Positions 25,691 to 36,628 of a stretch of 64,000 nucleotides of DNA are shown here, in pieces (positions within the stretch are counted from its first letter, which is position 1; the number at the start of each line of letters is the position of its first letter). The stretch is from Tipula vernalis (Eukaryota; Arthropoda; Insecta; Diptera; Tipulidae). A program made the translations under genes and the position numbers. The notes below the pieces were generated by a model. The model saw nothing but the letters and a program-made list of their open reading frames with translations, made no database searches and was not told the DNA's origin. Location: the NCBI GenBank assembly GCA_958295665.1, contig OY282560.1, forward strand, positions 140,918,091 to 140,982,090, written 5' to 3'.

Positions 25691-25779
25691 GTAACACAAA
25701 AATGTGCTACTTCATTTCGCCAGTATATTGTTCGGAAAATAAAGAGCCTATGTACAATTGGATAGGCTCCGGGAATTCT

Positions 25780-26645
25780 AGTCAAAAACATTTCAGTCAA
25801 AATCCGAAAGGCGTTTCAGTCAAAAATTAAAAGGCAACTCAATCAAAATCGTTTTAGACTGAAATTCCTTTTCAGAAGCAAGTTCAAAACTTTTTTGACT
25901 ATAATTCTTTCTGGATTTTTGATTGAAATTCTTTTTGAAAAGGAGATTCAGTCAAACAATTAAGGAGGAATTCTAGACAAAATTGTTGTAAAAAGTGAAA
26001 TTAATATGGTTCTAAACGGTTTTAAAAATATTCTGAAAAATGCAGATTTCCAGTCTAATATTAAAAATAAATCTCCATTTTCCAGAATATTTGAAAATTA
26101 AATCTTGCTTTTGCAAAATTTCTGGAAATGGAAGCAAACTTACCAAAAGCCATTCCAGCCCAAAAATTTGTGACTGAAGTACCTTTCAAGAAGGTTGTTC
26201 AGTCCAAATAAACAAAAAGGTATTTCAGTCAAACTGTTTTCTAACCGAAACACTTTTTTTTAAAAAAAAATAAAAATTATGACTAAAACTCCTTTCGTTT
26301 TTTGACAGAATTGTTTTGGACTATATTCCCGGAGAACAATTAAGCCTGCTGAATTCCTTTTTAGATGTTTGTCGGAATCTCCTTTTCGAAAGGTGTTTCA
26401 ATCACAAATCCAAAAAGAATTTAAAATTTTTTAGTTTTTTGATTAAACTTCCTTCTGAGAAGCCATTTCAGTATAAAATTATTTTGACTGAGTTGCCTTT
26501 TAATTTTTGAGTGTAACTCCTTTCTGTTACTGACTGAAATGCAAGTCCAAGTTAAAGGTATTCCAGTCCAAACACTTTTGACTGAAATGCCTTTCAAGAA
26601 GGCAGGTTCAGTCAAAATACCCAAAGGGGATTTCAGTCAAACTGC
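25780..26645. repeat. Degenerate minisatellite with TTTCAGTCAAAA in both orientations
   Basis: TTTCAGTCAAA and its complement TTTGACTGAAAT occur at least fifteen times with 25-60 bp spacing, interleaved with CTTTTTGAAAAGG-type words. Around 26030-26130 there is also an AATCTCCATTTTCCAGAATATT word that recurs at 50930-51110. Reading frames here (for example 26316-26510) follow the repeat and are not genes. Confidence 0.6.
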
Positions 26646-27365
26646 TTTCTTCGTGAATAAATATTGTATTACAATACATATTGTAATTACAGTAATAAAC
26701 GAATAAAAATATTCTGATAAAAAAAATAATTGCAAGTCCGATATGTTAAATGGTAATTTGTCTAAAGAATATTAGTAGTTTGCGTTTGTCGGAACTTTAA
26801 ACGATCTCACTGTAACTGTTTTTGATATGTTGCCGTCTGAAACTGAAGAAACATTTATTAAAATTTAAATACTATTCGCTTTGTCGTTAATCGATTTTTC
26901 CAATTTTTTTTTTCGTTATACTCAAATACTAATAATTTATTGATCATCATCTGGTTACATATCTGGTTGCATTTCAATACGATATCGGATAAATATGCTA
27001 CATACGACTTATGCGAAAATAAATTTTCCTACAAAGTGGTTTGATGGTTTGATCCAACTTTAGGAAGCACTTTAACGTTAACGCAAAACATATTACTGTT
27101 GATATTGAACAGCTAAAGCCGATAAAGAGTCGAACAACTTTCACCGCAACTACAAAGGTCACAAATTTAGAGGCAGCTTCTCGTCGACGTCGACCGATTA
27201 GTATATGTCAGTTACGGTTTCAGTAATCATTTCTTCTTGCTCGCTTTAAATTTGCAGAGAGCCAGAAGGCAAAAAAATATTACATTTGCCCTGTCTCGCC
27301 CACACGTTTAATTTGGTAGTTCAAAATGCACTGAAATTAATTAAACCTGTTCAATTAAAAGCGAA
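26646..27365. other. No gene recognised
   Basis: A short GC-rich patch around 27165-27220, including GTCGACGTCGACC, stands out but has no open frame. It could be an exon, a promoter or hAT-derived. Confidence 0.3.
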
Positions 27366-27780
27366 GTGATCGTGGAATTTTTTAATAGGAGTACCAATGC
27401 AACCGTTAAATTAAAAAATGTTCAGAAACAAATGAATATTTCGTCTGGCTTGAAGCTAATAAAACGATGTGGTGACGAGGTGGAATTTCACATTCCTTTC
27501 ATTTTCCATTCCGAGCAATTAATTTCGTGGATTAATCGGACTATTGGAATCGTTTGAACGAAGCTCATAAGCCAACATTTCTATTATGAAAGTGGCGGCT
27601 TTAACTGTTACCCTTATAAAAGCACTACAGAGGATGGCGATGGATGTACATAGTGCTTGCGGCAAAATCTTATTTTACGCCTTATTAACTGGCATTAATA
27701 AACGTTTCGATAACTTGGAATTCAACATCATAATTAGTAAACGCACGTTTTTGTATCACCGGAAGTAACGAATACTTGCA
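27366..27780 (+). pseudogene. hAT-family transposase fragment
   Basis: Two consecutive reading frames match the central part of hAT transposases. The first (27366-27557) has an STNATVKLKNVQKQM stretch, and a frame change at about 27470 exposes DVVTRWNFTF, the hAT hallmark close to TRWNST. The second (27586-27768) has KALQRM and NKRFDNLE followed by TFL, which in the family precedes DPRFK. No catalytic triad or ends are visible. It is a broken remnant. Confidence 0.7.
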
Positions 27781-28454
27781 TCAGTAGTAGGTAACGAGTA
27801 TATACTCATGATTATTCAAAAGTAATGAATTTGCACATAGCTACTTGCCAACATATTATGTTCATTTTTTAAATCACTGTTTTTTCGTTGCTGTCAGTTC
27901 GGACAACTTTTCCTACTTATTTAAGATAAATATATATGTATATGAATTAAGAATCGGTTTCGGAAAGACCCTACAAGTCGGAACAAGAACTTAAGGCGGC
28001 AGTAAAAGACAGCAAAAGAATATTGAAACGAAATTCTGTAACGGTCATGTAAATGTAACATACATTTTGATATTCCGAAAATAAATCGTATAATGAAAAT
28101 AAATTAACACAAATTTTACATATGTACACAGTGGAGTTCTATGGTACCAAAAATATTGCTGTATCAATTATGATAATAGTAATAACAATAAACGAGACTC
28201 CCGTTTCCTAATTTGTCTGATTCATGAATAAAAATTACAAAATATATTTTACGACCACGTAGTCACAAAAGTTTATAGTTTCCATTTAAACATTTTTTTT
28301 TTATTATTAAAACAGGGTGTCTCCTGACAGATAACCTCAAATCTAAAGGAACTGTTGTTTTGTTTCCATCACAAAATAAATTTGCTTGTACGTTCTATGG
28401 GACACGTTCAAAATTGCTTTATGTCAAAAATCCCATAGAATTCGACAATCGAAA
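27781..28454. other. No gene recognised
   Basis: AT-rich, no supported feature. Confidence 0.35.
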
Positions 28455-28822
28455 AGCCTGGGGGCCTATTATGAAATTTTTCGATTTCGGATTTCTACGA
28501 TATCGAAAAAATTCGTCCTATTATGAAACAAAAAAAGGAAATTCGTATCGGATTTTTTCGAACGTACATGGCAAAATTCGACTGCTATTTAGTTGACGGA
28601 TTTTGTAAAATTTATGGTATTTTGTGTTTTTGTGGAAAATACGTTTTTGTAAATGATTTATTCAATTTTAAATAAACTAAATATTATTTATAATATTGTA
28701 ATATTTATAATTATAAATAATATTACAAATTCGATTTTCCAAGTTTCATAATAGGGTAAATCCGCGGCGTATCGAATTTTTTCGATATCGTAAAAATCCG
28801 AAATCGAAAAATTTCGTAATAG
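28455..28822. repeat. MITE-like inverted repeat, outer element
   Basis: Arms of about 85 bp (28459-28545 and 28735-28822) are inverted copies sharing ATTTTTCGATTTCGGATTT and ACGATATCGAAAAAATTCG. It abuts a second inverted repeat at 28824-29040. An AAGCCTG near 28455 and a CAGGCTT near 29040 suggest that the second one is nested in the first. Confidence 0.65.
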
Positions 28823-28823
28823 T

Positions 28824-29040
28824 ATTCCATGAGAAAAATTGACTGACAGTCAAAAAAAAAACGAAAAGAGAAAAATAATCTTATGCAATTATAAGAGACA
28901 AGGGCAAAGTTTTTTATTTTACAGCAAAATTGTTTTTCTATAAAATAAAAAACGTTGCCTTTGTCTCTTATATGGGGCATCAAATTATTTTTCTCTTTTC
29001 GTTTTTTTTGACTGTCAGTCAATTTTTTTCATGGAATACA
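28824..29040. repeat. MITE-like near-perfect hairpin, inner element
   Basis: Arms 28824-28926 and 28934-29040 are inverted copies beginning TATTCCATGAGAAAAATTG, with GACTGACAGTC near each tip. The loop is only a few bases, so transcripts could form a ~95-bp hairpin. A related sequence forms the end of the TTAA element at 33008-33809. Confidence 0.7.
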
Positions 29041-29061
29041 GGCTTAATACAACAACAATAT

Positions 29062-29082
29062 TATTCGACTGACAGTCGAATC
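29062..29082. repeat. Short perfect palindrome
   Basis: ATTCGACTGACAGTCGAAT, symmetric around one central base. It shares GACTGACAGTC with the neighbouring MITE and is probably a scrap of the same family. Confidence 0.6.
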
Positions 29083-29875
29083 AATGCCTCCTAGATTTAT
29101 TGATTGCAATATACGAGTATATTATACATTCATTCCTCAGTACAACAAAAGTATGTTTGTAAATAATTTACTTACCCTATGCCTTTCTCGTTCTTTCTCG
29201 CATAATACATGTACAACCAATATTACAAATTTAAAGATTTTATACTATTTAGATATAGGCGGTTCCGGTTATTATTAGCGGAAGCCAATACGTGCAACAG
29301 AAGTGATCATGTAATGAGAGTTGGCAAATTAAGATCAAATTTAATACTTTTAAACTAAATGCAAAATGGTATTTCATATTTTCTGGCAATTCAAAAATGA
29401 AATAATTAGTTTATGCTAGTTATAAAATGAGATAAGGAAATTATATTCAGCAATAGTTCCAAATGGCGTGAGAAAACTGCACCTATGTAAAATATTTAAT
29501 ATTGTGAATTTCTCTTGAAGAAAATATTCGTCCTAAGCAAAATTCACTTTAAAATATAAATCCAAGAACCCCCGATCACAATTTCTCTTTCGTGATCAAG
29601 CGAAAGTCTTAATTTAATGTCAATATTGGTAAATTATGCTGCTTCTATTCCATTTATGCTTCCACTCTTTTTTGCATTTCAGGTTTATCGTGATTTTTTA
29701 ACTACACAAAGGTTTTGTGTCAAGTTGTTACTTATTTTTAATAATCCTGTTTTGCCAAGATCATGTAGTTACAGATTGAGAAAAATAACTAGATATTGTA
29801 GAATGTAGATACATGGGTTTGTATATGTATGTGTCTACTCTGCCCTTGTTTGGTGAAACATTATAACTATCATAC
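29083..29875. other. No gene recognised
   Basis: AT-rich, no supported feature. Confidence 0.35.
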
Positions 29876-29876
29876 C

Positions 29877-30177
29877 AGAGGCTTCGGCATTTAGCTTCAA
29901 AAATAAAAATTCTTTAAAATATCTTAGTTCTTGCTGTAATTCACCTGTGAAATGAACGAAAACGAAATATTTGATAGCAACTTTATGTTCAAAATTGAGG
30001 CCACCGGTACGAAAAGGTCTAAGCTTCCCATTTGTGGTAACTAAAAATTTTGTTGTGAGGCGTTTCGTCTGAAAAATATTTAAAGCTAAATTGTATTTAT
30101 CTTCAAATCTTGCTGTGGTAAAGATGTACATTTTATTGTATAGGCCAGCCGGACAATTAGACGATAAATTATCGTAA
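29877..30177 (-). CDS. Candidate internal exon of an unidentified gene
   Basis: On the minus strand an acceptor-like TAATTTTGTAG is followed by an open frame that runs about 100 codons without a stop, to a GTATGA donor-like site (exon end near 29877). The peptide starts YDNLSSNCPAGLYNK and includes FEDKYNLAL, KLRPFRTGGLNFEHK and FTGELQQELRYF. Its mixed, well-balanced composition is unlike the repeat-derived frames around it. I recognise no family. No partner exon was found, and it could also be a fragment of an unknown transposon. Confidence 0.35.
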
Positions 30178-31422
30178 CTACAAAATTACAGCTTAAAATG
30201 TTTCACTTCGTCGGTCATAGAGACTACATACATTGGTTTTTTCTATATAAAATTTCTGACTTCAAGACAATTTATTTGATCTCAATTTTCTAATAATATT
30301 TTTGAGGAACAGAAATATTCAGTTTTAAGACTAATTTTGTAGCCTTCTCTAATCCTAAACTATAACAATAAAACCATTTGCAAAGTGATCAATTTCAGTT
30401 TCTTATTATTAAACTTTCAGTTATAAACAATTTAGTTTAGACTCAATTAAAATTTACAATAACGACAAATTATATGATTCATTTCAGTTTAAAACAAATA
30501 AATGAATTACATTGACTCATGACTTATACGAGTAATATGTGTATTACTTTAATTAATAAATGAGTCTAATAAAACTCGATCTAATTAATTATTTATTATA
30601 TTTAGCGAAATAAAAAACTAAAAAATTAATATTTGTCATAAGTTTTTGTTTTATTTTTCGGGGAAAATAAATAAAACAAATACGCGAGTATAAAGCAAAT
30701 TTTCTTTATCTTAAATAAAATATTTGCGTGATATAGAGATTAAAGAATTAATAAAATTAAATATTAAACAAATATGTGCGTAATAATTTTTGGAAGAATT
30801 TTTTTTTTAAAGTTGTTGATTCAAAACAAATTGTTTGTAAAAGAGTCTCCGTAAATTTATGTGTCTGTACATGTATAGAAAATCCTCGCGACCTAATAGC
30901 AATGAAACTTAATTGTAACCGCCTGAATGCAGTTGGCTGATAATTAGGCACGCGAAATAAAATATGTATTTAAATTGGTTTTGTATGAAGGAAACAATGT
31001 TTCAATACAAAGAAGTAATCTGTTTATAATAATATACTTGTTAGTACTTAAATGTTGATATAGAGACATTAAACAATAAAATAGGAAACAATAACATTTC
31101 CTGTTCACATAAATTTTGTTATAATTGAGATATTTTGCTGATTTCTTTGATTTAATTTAATTTAATTTCCTTTTTGCAATCCTTAACAAATTTATTTAAT
31201 TTAAAACAACACCATTATCAAGTCTGCAAAAATTAAATATGTATATACGACTGTGTGTATAATGAAAGTTGTAGTTACATATAAATTATATTACTATGTT
31301 TTTGTTAACATATTGTCTACCTACTAAACAATACTCATTTCAATAGAAGGGGTAATCCGTACCCTATTACTACACAATTCAATTGAGCCAATTTGATTGA
31401 CTTAATTAGGGATTTTACTCAC
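30178..31422. other. No gene recognised
   Basis: Very AT-rich. A minus frame at 30757-30951 is not supported. Confidence 0.35.
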
Positions 31423-31519
31423 CGGGGCGCATCAAATTAATATTTGTTTTACGGTTCCAAGATCGGAGAATGAAACATGACATTCGACGCCCCATACAAT
31501 CTAGAAAGCAACATTCCAT
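31423..31519 (-). CDS. Candidate first coding exon with strong donor
   Basis: Minus-strand ATG at 31519 opens 32 codons (MECCFLDCMGRR start, ending NINLMRP) directly up to a GTGAGT donor whose intron begins at 31422. Local GC is raised. The peptide is not recognised. The plus-strand frame over the same bases (31470-31670) looks less likely. Evidence is only the ATG, open frame and donor. Confidence 0.28.
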
Positions 31520-33003
31520 CGAGCCGTTTAGAGTATTTTATAATAACATTTTGGCATTATCGCTACAATTTAGGTCTCGTTTACAGGATATCAGTATTGG
31601 TAGACCAAGGAATGACGTTTTAATATTTTATACAGAAACATATTTCTGGATCAATACTATAATAAATTAGGCCAAACAAATCGTTTATGTGTTAAAACAT
31701 TCAAGCATGTATAAACATTTGTGTGTGATTTGCTATAATATACAAATACTATGAAAATTTATCGTTGAATTTTAGACTTGATGAATTAAAATTCCCTGAG
31801 TATACATAAAATGTTTGGAAAAGTTACATTACATAAACAATTCAAGTATAATTATAACGGTAAGTTGTCCTGGTTTCTGGCATTAAAGTTGCTATATTTT
31901 ATAGATCTATTTATTTATACATTTTATAAAAGTCAAAACTTCTCAATAATTAAAAGCGTTTTATTGGGTTGAAAGCTTGTATATAAATATATGTTTCAGT
32001 TCTCCTATGCCTTTATTTTAAATGGTGTACTTTCTAAGGCGGTCAAAAATAAAATCTAAAGCATAATTTTGACAGATACAACAATAAAATGTCAAAACTA
32101 AAATTCGTCAATTATGCAAAAACCAACACCTTAATCGAAAACAACTTAAACGGTAAGCGTGTATCACGTAGTAAATTATAATAGTAATACTTAGCAATAT
32201 TGTTTTATTATTAATTATCGAATACCACAGGTGCAGCAGCACGCGAGTTATGCCAAGTTAATTAAAAAAACGTTGCTTTAATATAATAAAATAATAATAA
32301 TTTTTGTTTATTAGAATAATATAATTCACAGTAATGTAACATAAATTAATTCACAGCATTAAAAAACAAATCAAAAATGTTTTATTTAAGCCTTATTGCT
32401 TTTTCTTCCGCAAAAATGGATAATAATTTACTGAAATTTGTAGTTTTCGTTTCGTCCGATTCAATCGACAATAACGCCAATGCGAGTAGAGCGCCATAGT
32501 AGAGCGAAGGTAATGCGCTAGCAACTGAAAAGGTTAAAAATATACACAATGCAATTGTAAAATTGGGAAAGATATTGGAATATTAGGGCGTTAAAAAATT
32601 TAAAACATTCAAAAGATTTTTGCTGAATTCTGCTGGAATAATATTTTTTACTAAAGAAATTTCTGATATTTAATCAGTAGATACATCTCCAGCATAAAAC
32701 GACCTAAATTCTTTACAAGAATCTTGTAATCTCGCAAAAATTTAAAATAACCATCAAAAATGTAGTAGAAGTTGCGGATGTCAAAATTACTAAAGTTTGG
32801 TACATAAACATTTTGGTGGCGGTAGTATTAAACGAAGAAATCAATTCGTTTGGCTCACAAACATGCACTTTCATTATTTGTAAACAAAGTATATTTTATA
32901 CACAATATATAAATTATTAAAGTACGCTGATTTTTACGCTTATATCGCTAGCGAAATAAATAAAATAATTTCGATATGTATTTTGGTGTGCGTGTTTTCT
33001 GAA
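31520..33003. other. No gene recognised
   Basis: AT-rich, no supported feature. Confidence 0.35.
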
Positions 33004-33007
33004 TTAA

Positions 33008-33809
33008 GCCCCAATTCCACTGTGAAAAATTGACTGAGCTGACTTGAAGTTGGAAGAAGACAGAAAAAAAATAATCCATCAAAGAGACAAAGACAAAGTA
33101 TTTTGTTATTGCTTTTTTTATAGCAAATTTTATGGATACATCTTGACAGCAAATAAAAACATAACCAAGAATTATTAAAAAAAATTATGAATTAGTGTTA
33201 ATTCGAGTATTTTTACGATTCAAAATAATCTAAAAAATTAATTATTATTAATGCTCACATCAGAATTATTTTTTCGAATATTTTCGATCACACATTAGAC
33301 TTTACCATAAAAATTGCAAACTTTAAAATTTCCTTAGTGTTTTGACAGCAAACAAAAACATAACCTAGAATAACCAAAAATTATTAGAAAAATGAAGTAT
33401 TAGTGTTAATTCGATTATTTTCACGTTTCAAAATAATCTAAAAATTTAATTATTATTAATACTGATATCAGAATTATTTTATTCAAATTATTTCCGTCAT
33501 AAAATACAAAATTAAAAAAAATCTTTCCCATAAAAATACCAAACAATTAAAATTATCAGCGGGTGCGAGAAATATTTTTCATCGGTACACAATATTTAAG
33601 TACATTTATTAGTTGGACTGCCATAAAATGTTCTCGATTTGATACTTTTTTTTAATTTCGACCTCAGTGCACTAACACATATACACATTTTTTGTAAGTA
33701 AAAACTTGACTGACTCCGTTGTGTGTCTCGTTCACACAACCACCGATTTTATATTTTTATCTCAAGTTATTTTTACTGACAAACTTTGATTCACAGTGGA
33801 ATTGAGGCA
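33008..33809. mobile_element. TTAA-flanked MITE
   Basis: Terminal inverted repeats GCCCCAATTCCACTGTGA (left) and TCACAGTGGAATTGAGGC (right, read on the plus strand), each next to TTAA (33004-33007 and 33810-33813). TTAA is the target used by piggyBac-type elements, so mobilisation by a piggyBac transposase is the inference. Inside, 33145-33290 and 33344-33490 are a direct duplication with ~199-bp period. It ends about 170 bp before the candidate nucleoporin start codon. Confidence 0.65.
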
Positions 33810-33980
33810 TTAAATAAATAAAACATAACAAACAATTTGCTCTTTTCTTGTTTTACACAAAATTGTCGTAAAAAAAGCCGCGAATTAACTAAATTCGATA
33901 TAAAATAATAAAATTCGTGTCGAAGTGATTATTTTAGTGGATTAGTGTTTAGTGAGAAAAGTTGTTAGTGTGAAAATTGT

Positions 33981-34205
33981 ATGAAAATGTCTCGATTCGA
34001 TAAAATTACCGATACATTTAATTTATGTGCGACCAAATTATTCGATGAAATACAGAAATCATTACCGTCGGATAGAACATTTACGCGGAATTTAATCGAA
34101 TGCAAGGATGATATGATATTCGGGTGGAATTCAAGCGATATGAATTTTATGGTGTTGAATTGGCGTATGGCCTGTCTGAAAGATGGCAAAGAGGTTAAAT
34201 ATAAA
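33981..34205 (+). CDS. First coding exon, Nup88-like nucleoporin (candidate)
   Basis: Open frame of 75 codons from ATG 33981 (a second ATG at 33987 has the better AAA context) to a strong donor GTAAGT at 34206, phase 0. Residues 35-62 read TRNLIECKDDMIFGWN and then NFMVLNWR. Nup88, a component of the cytoplasmic side of the nuclear pore bound to Nup214, has near its N-terminus a TRN-hydrophobic-hydrophobic stretch leading into a first beta-propeller strand with FLW-type and V-x-x-R motifs, and this peptide fits that order. The following propeller strands should be in later exons, which I could not find in the window, so the intron may be long. The match is short; another propeller-type protein is possible. 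Confidence 0.42.
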
Positions 34206-35704
34206 GTAAGTGATTTTTTTTTGATTTTTTGTTTTGTTTTGAGGTTATGTAATGCAGGAGTTTATGTTTTATGATTTTTTTTAAAGTTTATTCGATGACA
34301 AATTACATTACAGCGGGAGGTATTGCAGTTTTGTAACATAATTGACTGAAACTTTACTAAGGATATCCACGCAATGCACAATAGGCCTCAATGGTAGCAG
34401 TGCTCTGGGCTACATGCACCCTCCTCCCTTTTAGAAATAAAAGGATATCCAAATAGTTTCGTTGTGCCACCTGTTTTTTTATTTTTATTTTGTTTCCTGT
34501 ACACTTCCTAATCAAGCAGCGGATGAAAATGGATGAATTGTGTTTGTGTAAGATTTGTATTCATATTATGCATAATGATTAATGATCCTCTAAATGAATT
34601 CGTTCTTAAAACAATTATTTAAGGAAGATTATAATTTTGAAAAAAAGCATTGATTAAAATTTTTTGATTTCGTGAACGATTAAGTAAATAATTACATGGA
34701 ATAAGCGACTTTGTATAACAAATTGTAAAAAAATTTGAAAGCTTTATATTTGGAGGTCAAACTTATAAGTATAGGGTTTTATCGAACTATTTTACAAAAC
34801 TTTACACGATGTAAAGGACCACAGCTGTAAACTGCTGTACTATATTGTAAAAATAACATGTAATGTAAGATTCGTAAAAATATGTATGAATTTATTAGAT
34901 CAACATATTTGTAATACACTGATCATGATTCTATAATTGGATATTAATAGTACAGTAAAAAGAGGCGACTGGTCCGAAGAAATTCAGAATTTTTGCCAAC
35001 GTCATTGTTCTTATCTCTTTGCCAACAACTTTTTGGCAACATATGGTACATTTTAGTTGGTATTTTCATACATCACGCCACCACATGCAAACACTTTTAA
35101 TTTAGATTGATAATCATATTCTATATACTTCCTATACTTCACAAAGTTTAATTGTACTAAGATAATAGTCCAACTTATAGAACTTTAAAATTTTTGGCTG
35201 ATTTATTAAAATTTGGAATATTATGATCTAATTAATTTTTTTAAATGGCAGCATATCTCACAAAGATATGTATTGGTAAGTTTCTTCGTAGTTTCATTTT
35301 TTACAAATAAGTATTAAAATAAATGTGGCGTAGGAAATAATTGTGGATAGATGGTCAATGATATAGAACCCTATAAAATATTTTTAATGAACATTTTTAG
35401 TCAGACGAAGATATGACACCGAAATTAAACCAATCTATAACAGTGTATTAATTGCTGTGAAACCACCGATAGAAGTGCTCATGCCACTGTGTCGTGTCAG
35501 CGTTCCTTTGATACACCAATTTCAGTTCAATTATCGTTTCTTTTTTGAAAATGGCCCGTATAATTGGGAATCAGGGAGGTTTTGTTAATGGGAAAGGTGA
35601 TTTGAATAGACTTGGTAAAGTTTATTCGAGGATCATTGAATTGGTATCAGAGTTTCCTTGGTACCAGTCTTTAATACGTCAAGTTTGAAATTCAACGATG
35701 GGGT
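34206..35704. other. Probable intron; no exon recognised
   Basis: Follows the GTAAGT donor of the Nup88-like exon. Small GC-rich patches at 34370-34440 and 35440-35560 have no convincing open frame. Confidence 0.3.
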
Positions 35705-35890
35705 TCACAATGTTTTGATTATTTGAACGCTTTTCCATTGCACGACACTGTAATGATGTGTCTGTGACGATGTCGTCGGATCGCAAATTGCGTAGATGTG
35801 TATGCAACGTTTTTCCGTTTCACGATACATCACCGAGTCCGGTATTGACACACGGATATTTTTTGCCGGACGATGGATCAATGACGCCAT
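35705..35890 (-). CDS. Candidate exon or short gene, unidentified
   Basis: Minus-strand ATG at 35890 opens 61 codons beginning MASLIHRPAKNIRVSIPDS and including KRCIHIYAI and HHYSVVQW. Third codon positions are about half G or C in a window near 30 percent GC, and CpG codons are frequent, which is good evidence for selected coding sequence. A TATAAAA lies about 30 bp upstream of the ATG (35919-35925). The order of hydrophobic strands faintly recalls the start of a PX domain, but I would not assign it. The stop at 35705-35707 may be real or may lie in an intron after a GTGAAC donor. It sits on the opposite strand within the presumed Nup88-like intron. Confidence 0.38.
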   Translation of the reverse strand: MASLIHRPAKNIRVSIPDSVMYRETEKRCIHIYAICDPTTSSQTHHYSVVQWKSVQIIKTL

Positions 35891-35925
35891 GATCCCTTGT
35901 TGTGTCGGTCCGATATTTGTTTTAT

Positions 35926-36084
35926 AGTCTGACGGATATTTTTCTTTAATTGTGGGTCACAGTTTTTAGCCTTGGATGCAGTAAGTGCAAGAAGTACTTG
36001 ATATTGTATACTACATTATATTGCAAGAATATTTGAGGTAGTGATGAAAACGTTTCAGCACTTTTTGGTTGCTGAATTTAATTA
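35926..36084. other. Short non-coding stretch
   Basis: No feature before the target duplication at 36085. Confidence 0.3.
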
Positions 36085-36126
36085 TATCAAAGTGATTTTA
36101 ATATGTTTCGAAGATTGTAAGAGAAT

Positions 36127-36203
36127 CCAATCCAGTTTCGAACTGATGAGCTTATGATTATGAAAAAATCAATCTTCTCATCAGGCCGCGGCGACTGGAC
36201 TGA
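36127..36203 (-). ncRNA. Candidate hammerhead ribozyme, copy 3
   Basis: Minus-strand core identical to copy 1 at all conserved positions: CTGATGAG (complement at 36177-36184), palindrome GCCGCGGC (36185-36192), GAAAC (complement within 36132-36139). Helix III again pairs for about ten positions. Confidence 0.5.
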
Positions 36204-36552
36204 TTATACCACAGTTTACATTCTATATATACAGAATGTGCTGTGATTTAAGTACTAGCGAATCGTACTAATACAGATGAATTCTCTTACAATTTTTTTT
36301 CCGCTTCACGATATTCACACTGCTCTGTGTGTAAGCTAATTTCTACTTTTTTATCAATGTTTTTGTTGAATGTTATTTAATTCATGTAATTTCTAATATG
36401 CTACCGGTGGTTAGACCATTTTAATTGTGTTTCGATTAACACGAGAAGTATATTAGTATTTACGAACGGTAATTCAACGAAACCGACTAATAGACATAAT
36501 TCTATTTATTTAATTAAATGATTTTAATATGTTTCGAAGATTGTAAGAGAAT

Positions 36553-36628
36553 CCAATCCAGTTTCGAACTGATGAGCTTATGATTATGAAAAAGTCAATC
36601 TTCTTTCAGGCCGCGGCGACTGGACTGA
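36553..36628 (-). ncRNA. Degenerate hammerhead-like sequence, copy 4
   Basis: Same layout as copy 3 but the core reads CTGAAAG instead of CTGATGAG on the minus strand, so self-cleavage would be lost. Palindrome (36610-36617) and helix III strands are kept. Confidence 0.5.

Noticed and set aside
28723..29022. 99-codon minus-strand frame
   Set aside because: Runs through a MITE hairpin; its two halves are mirror translations.
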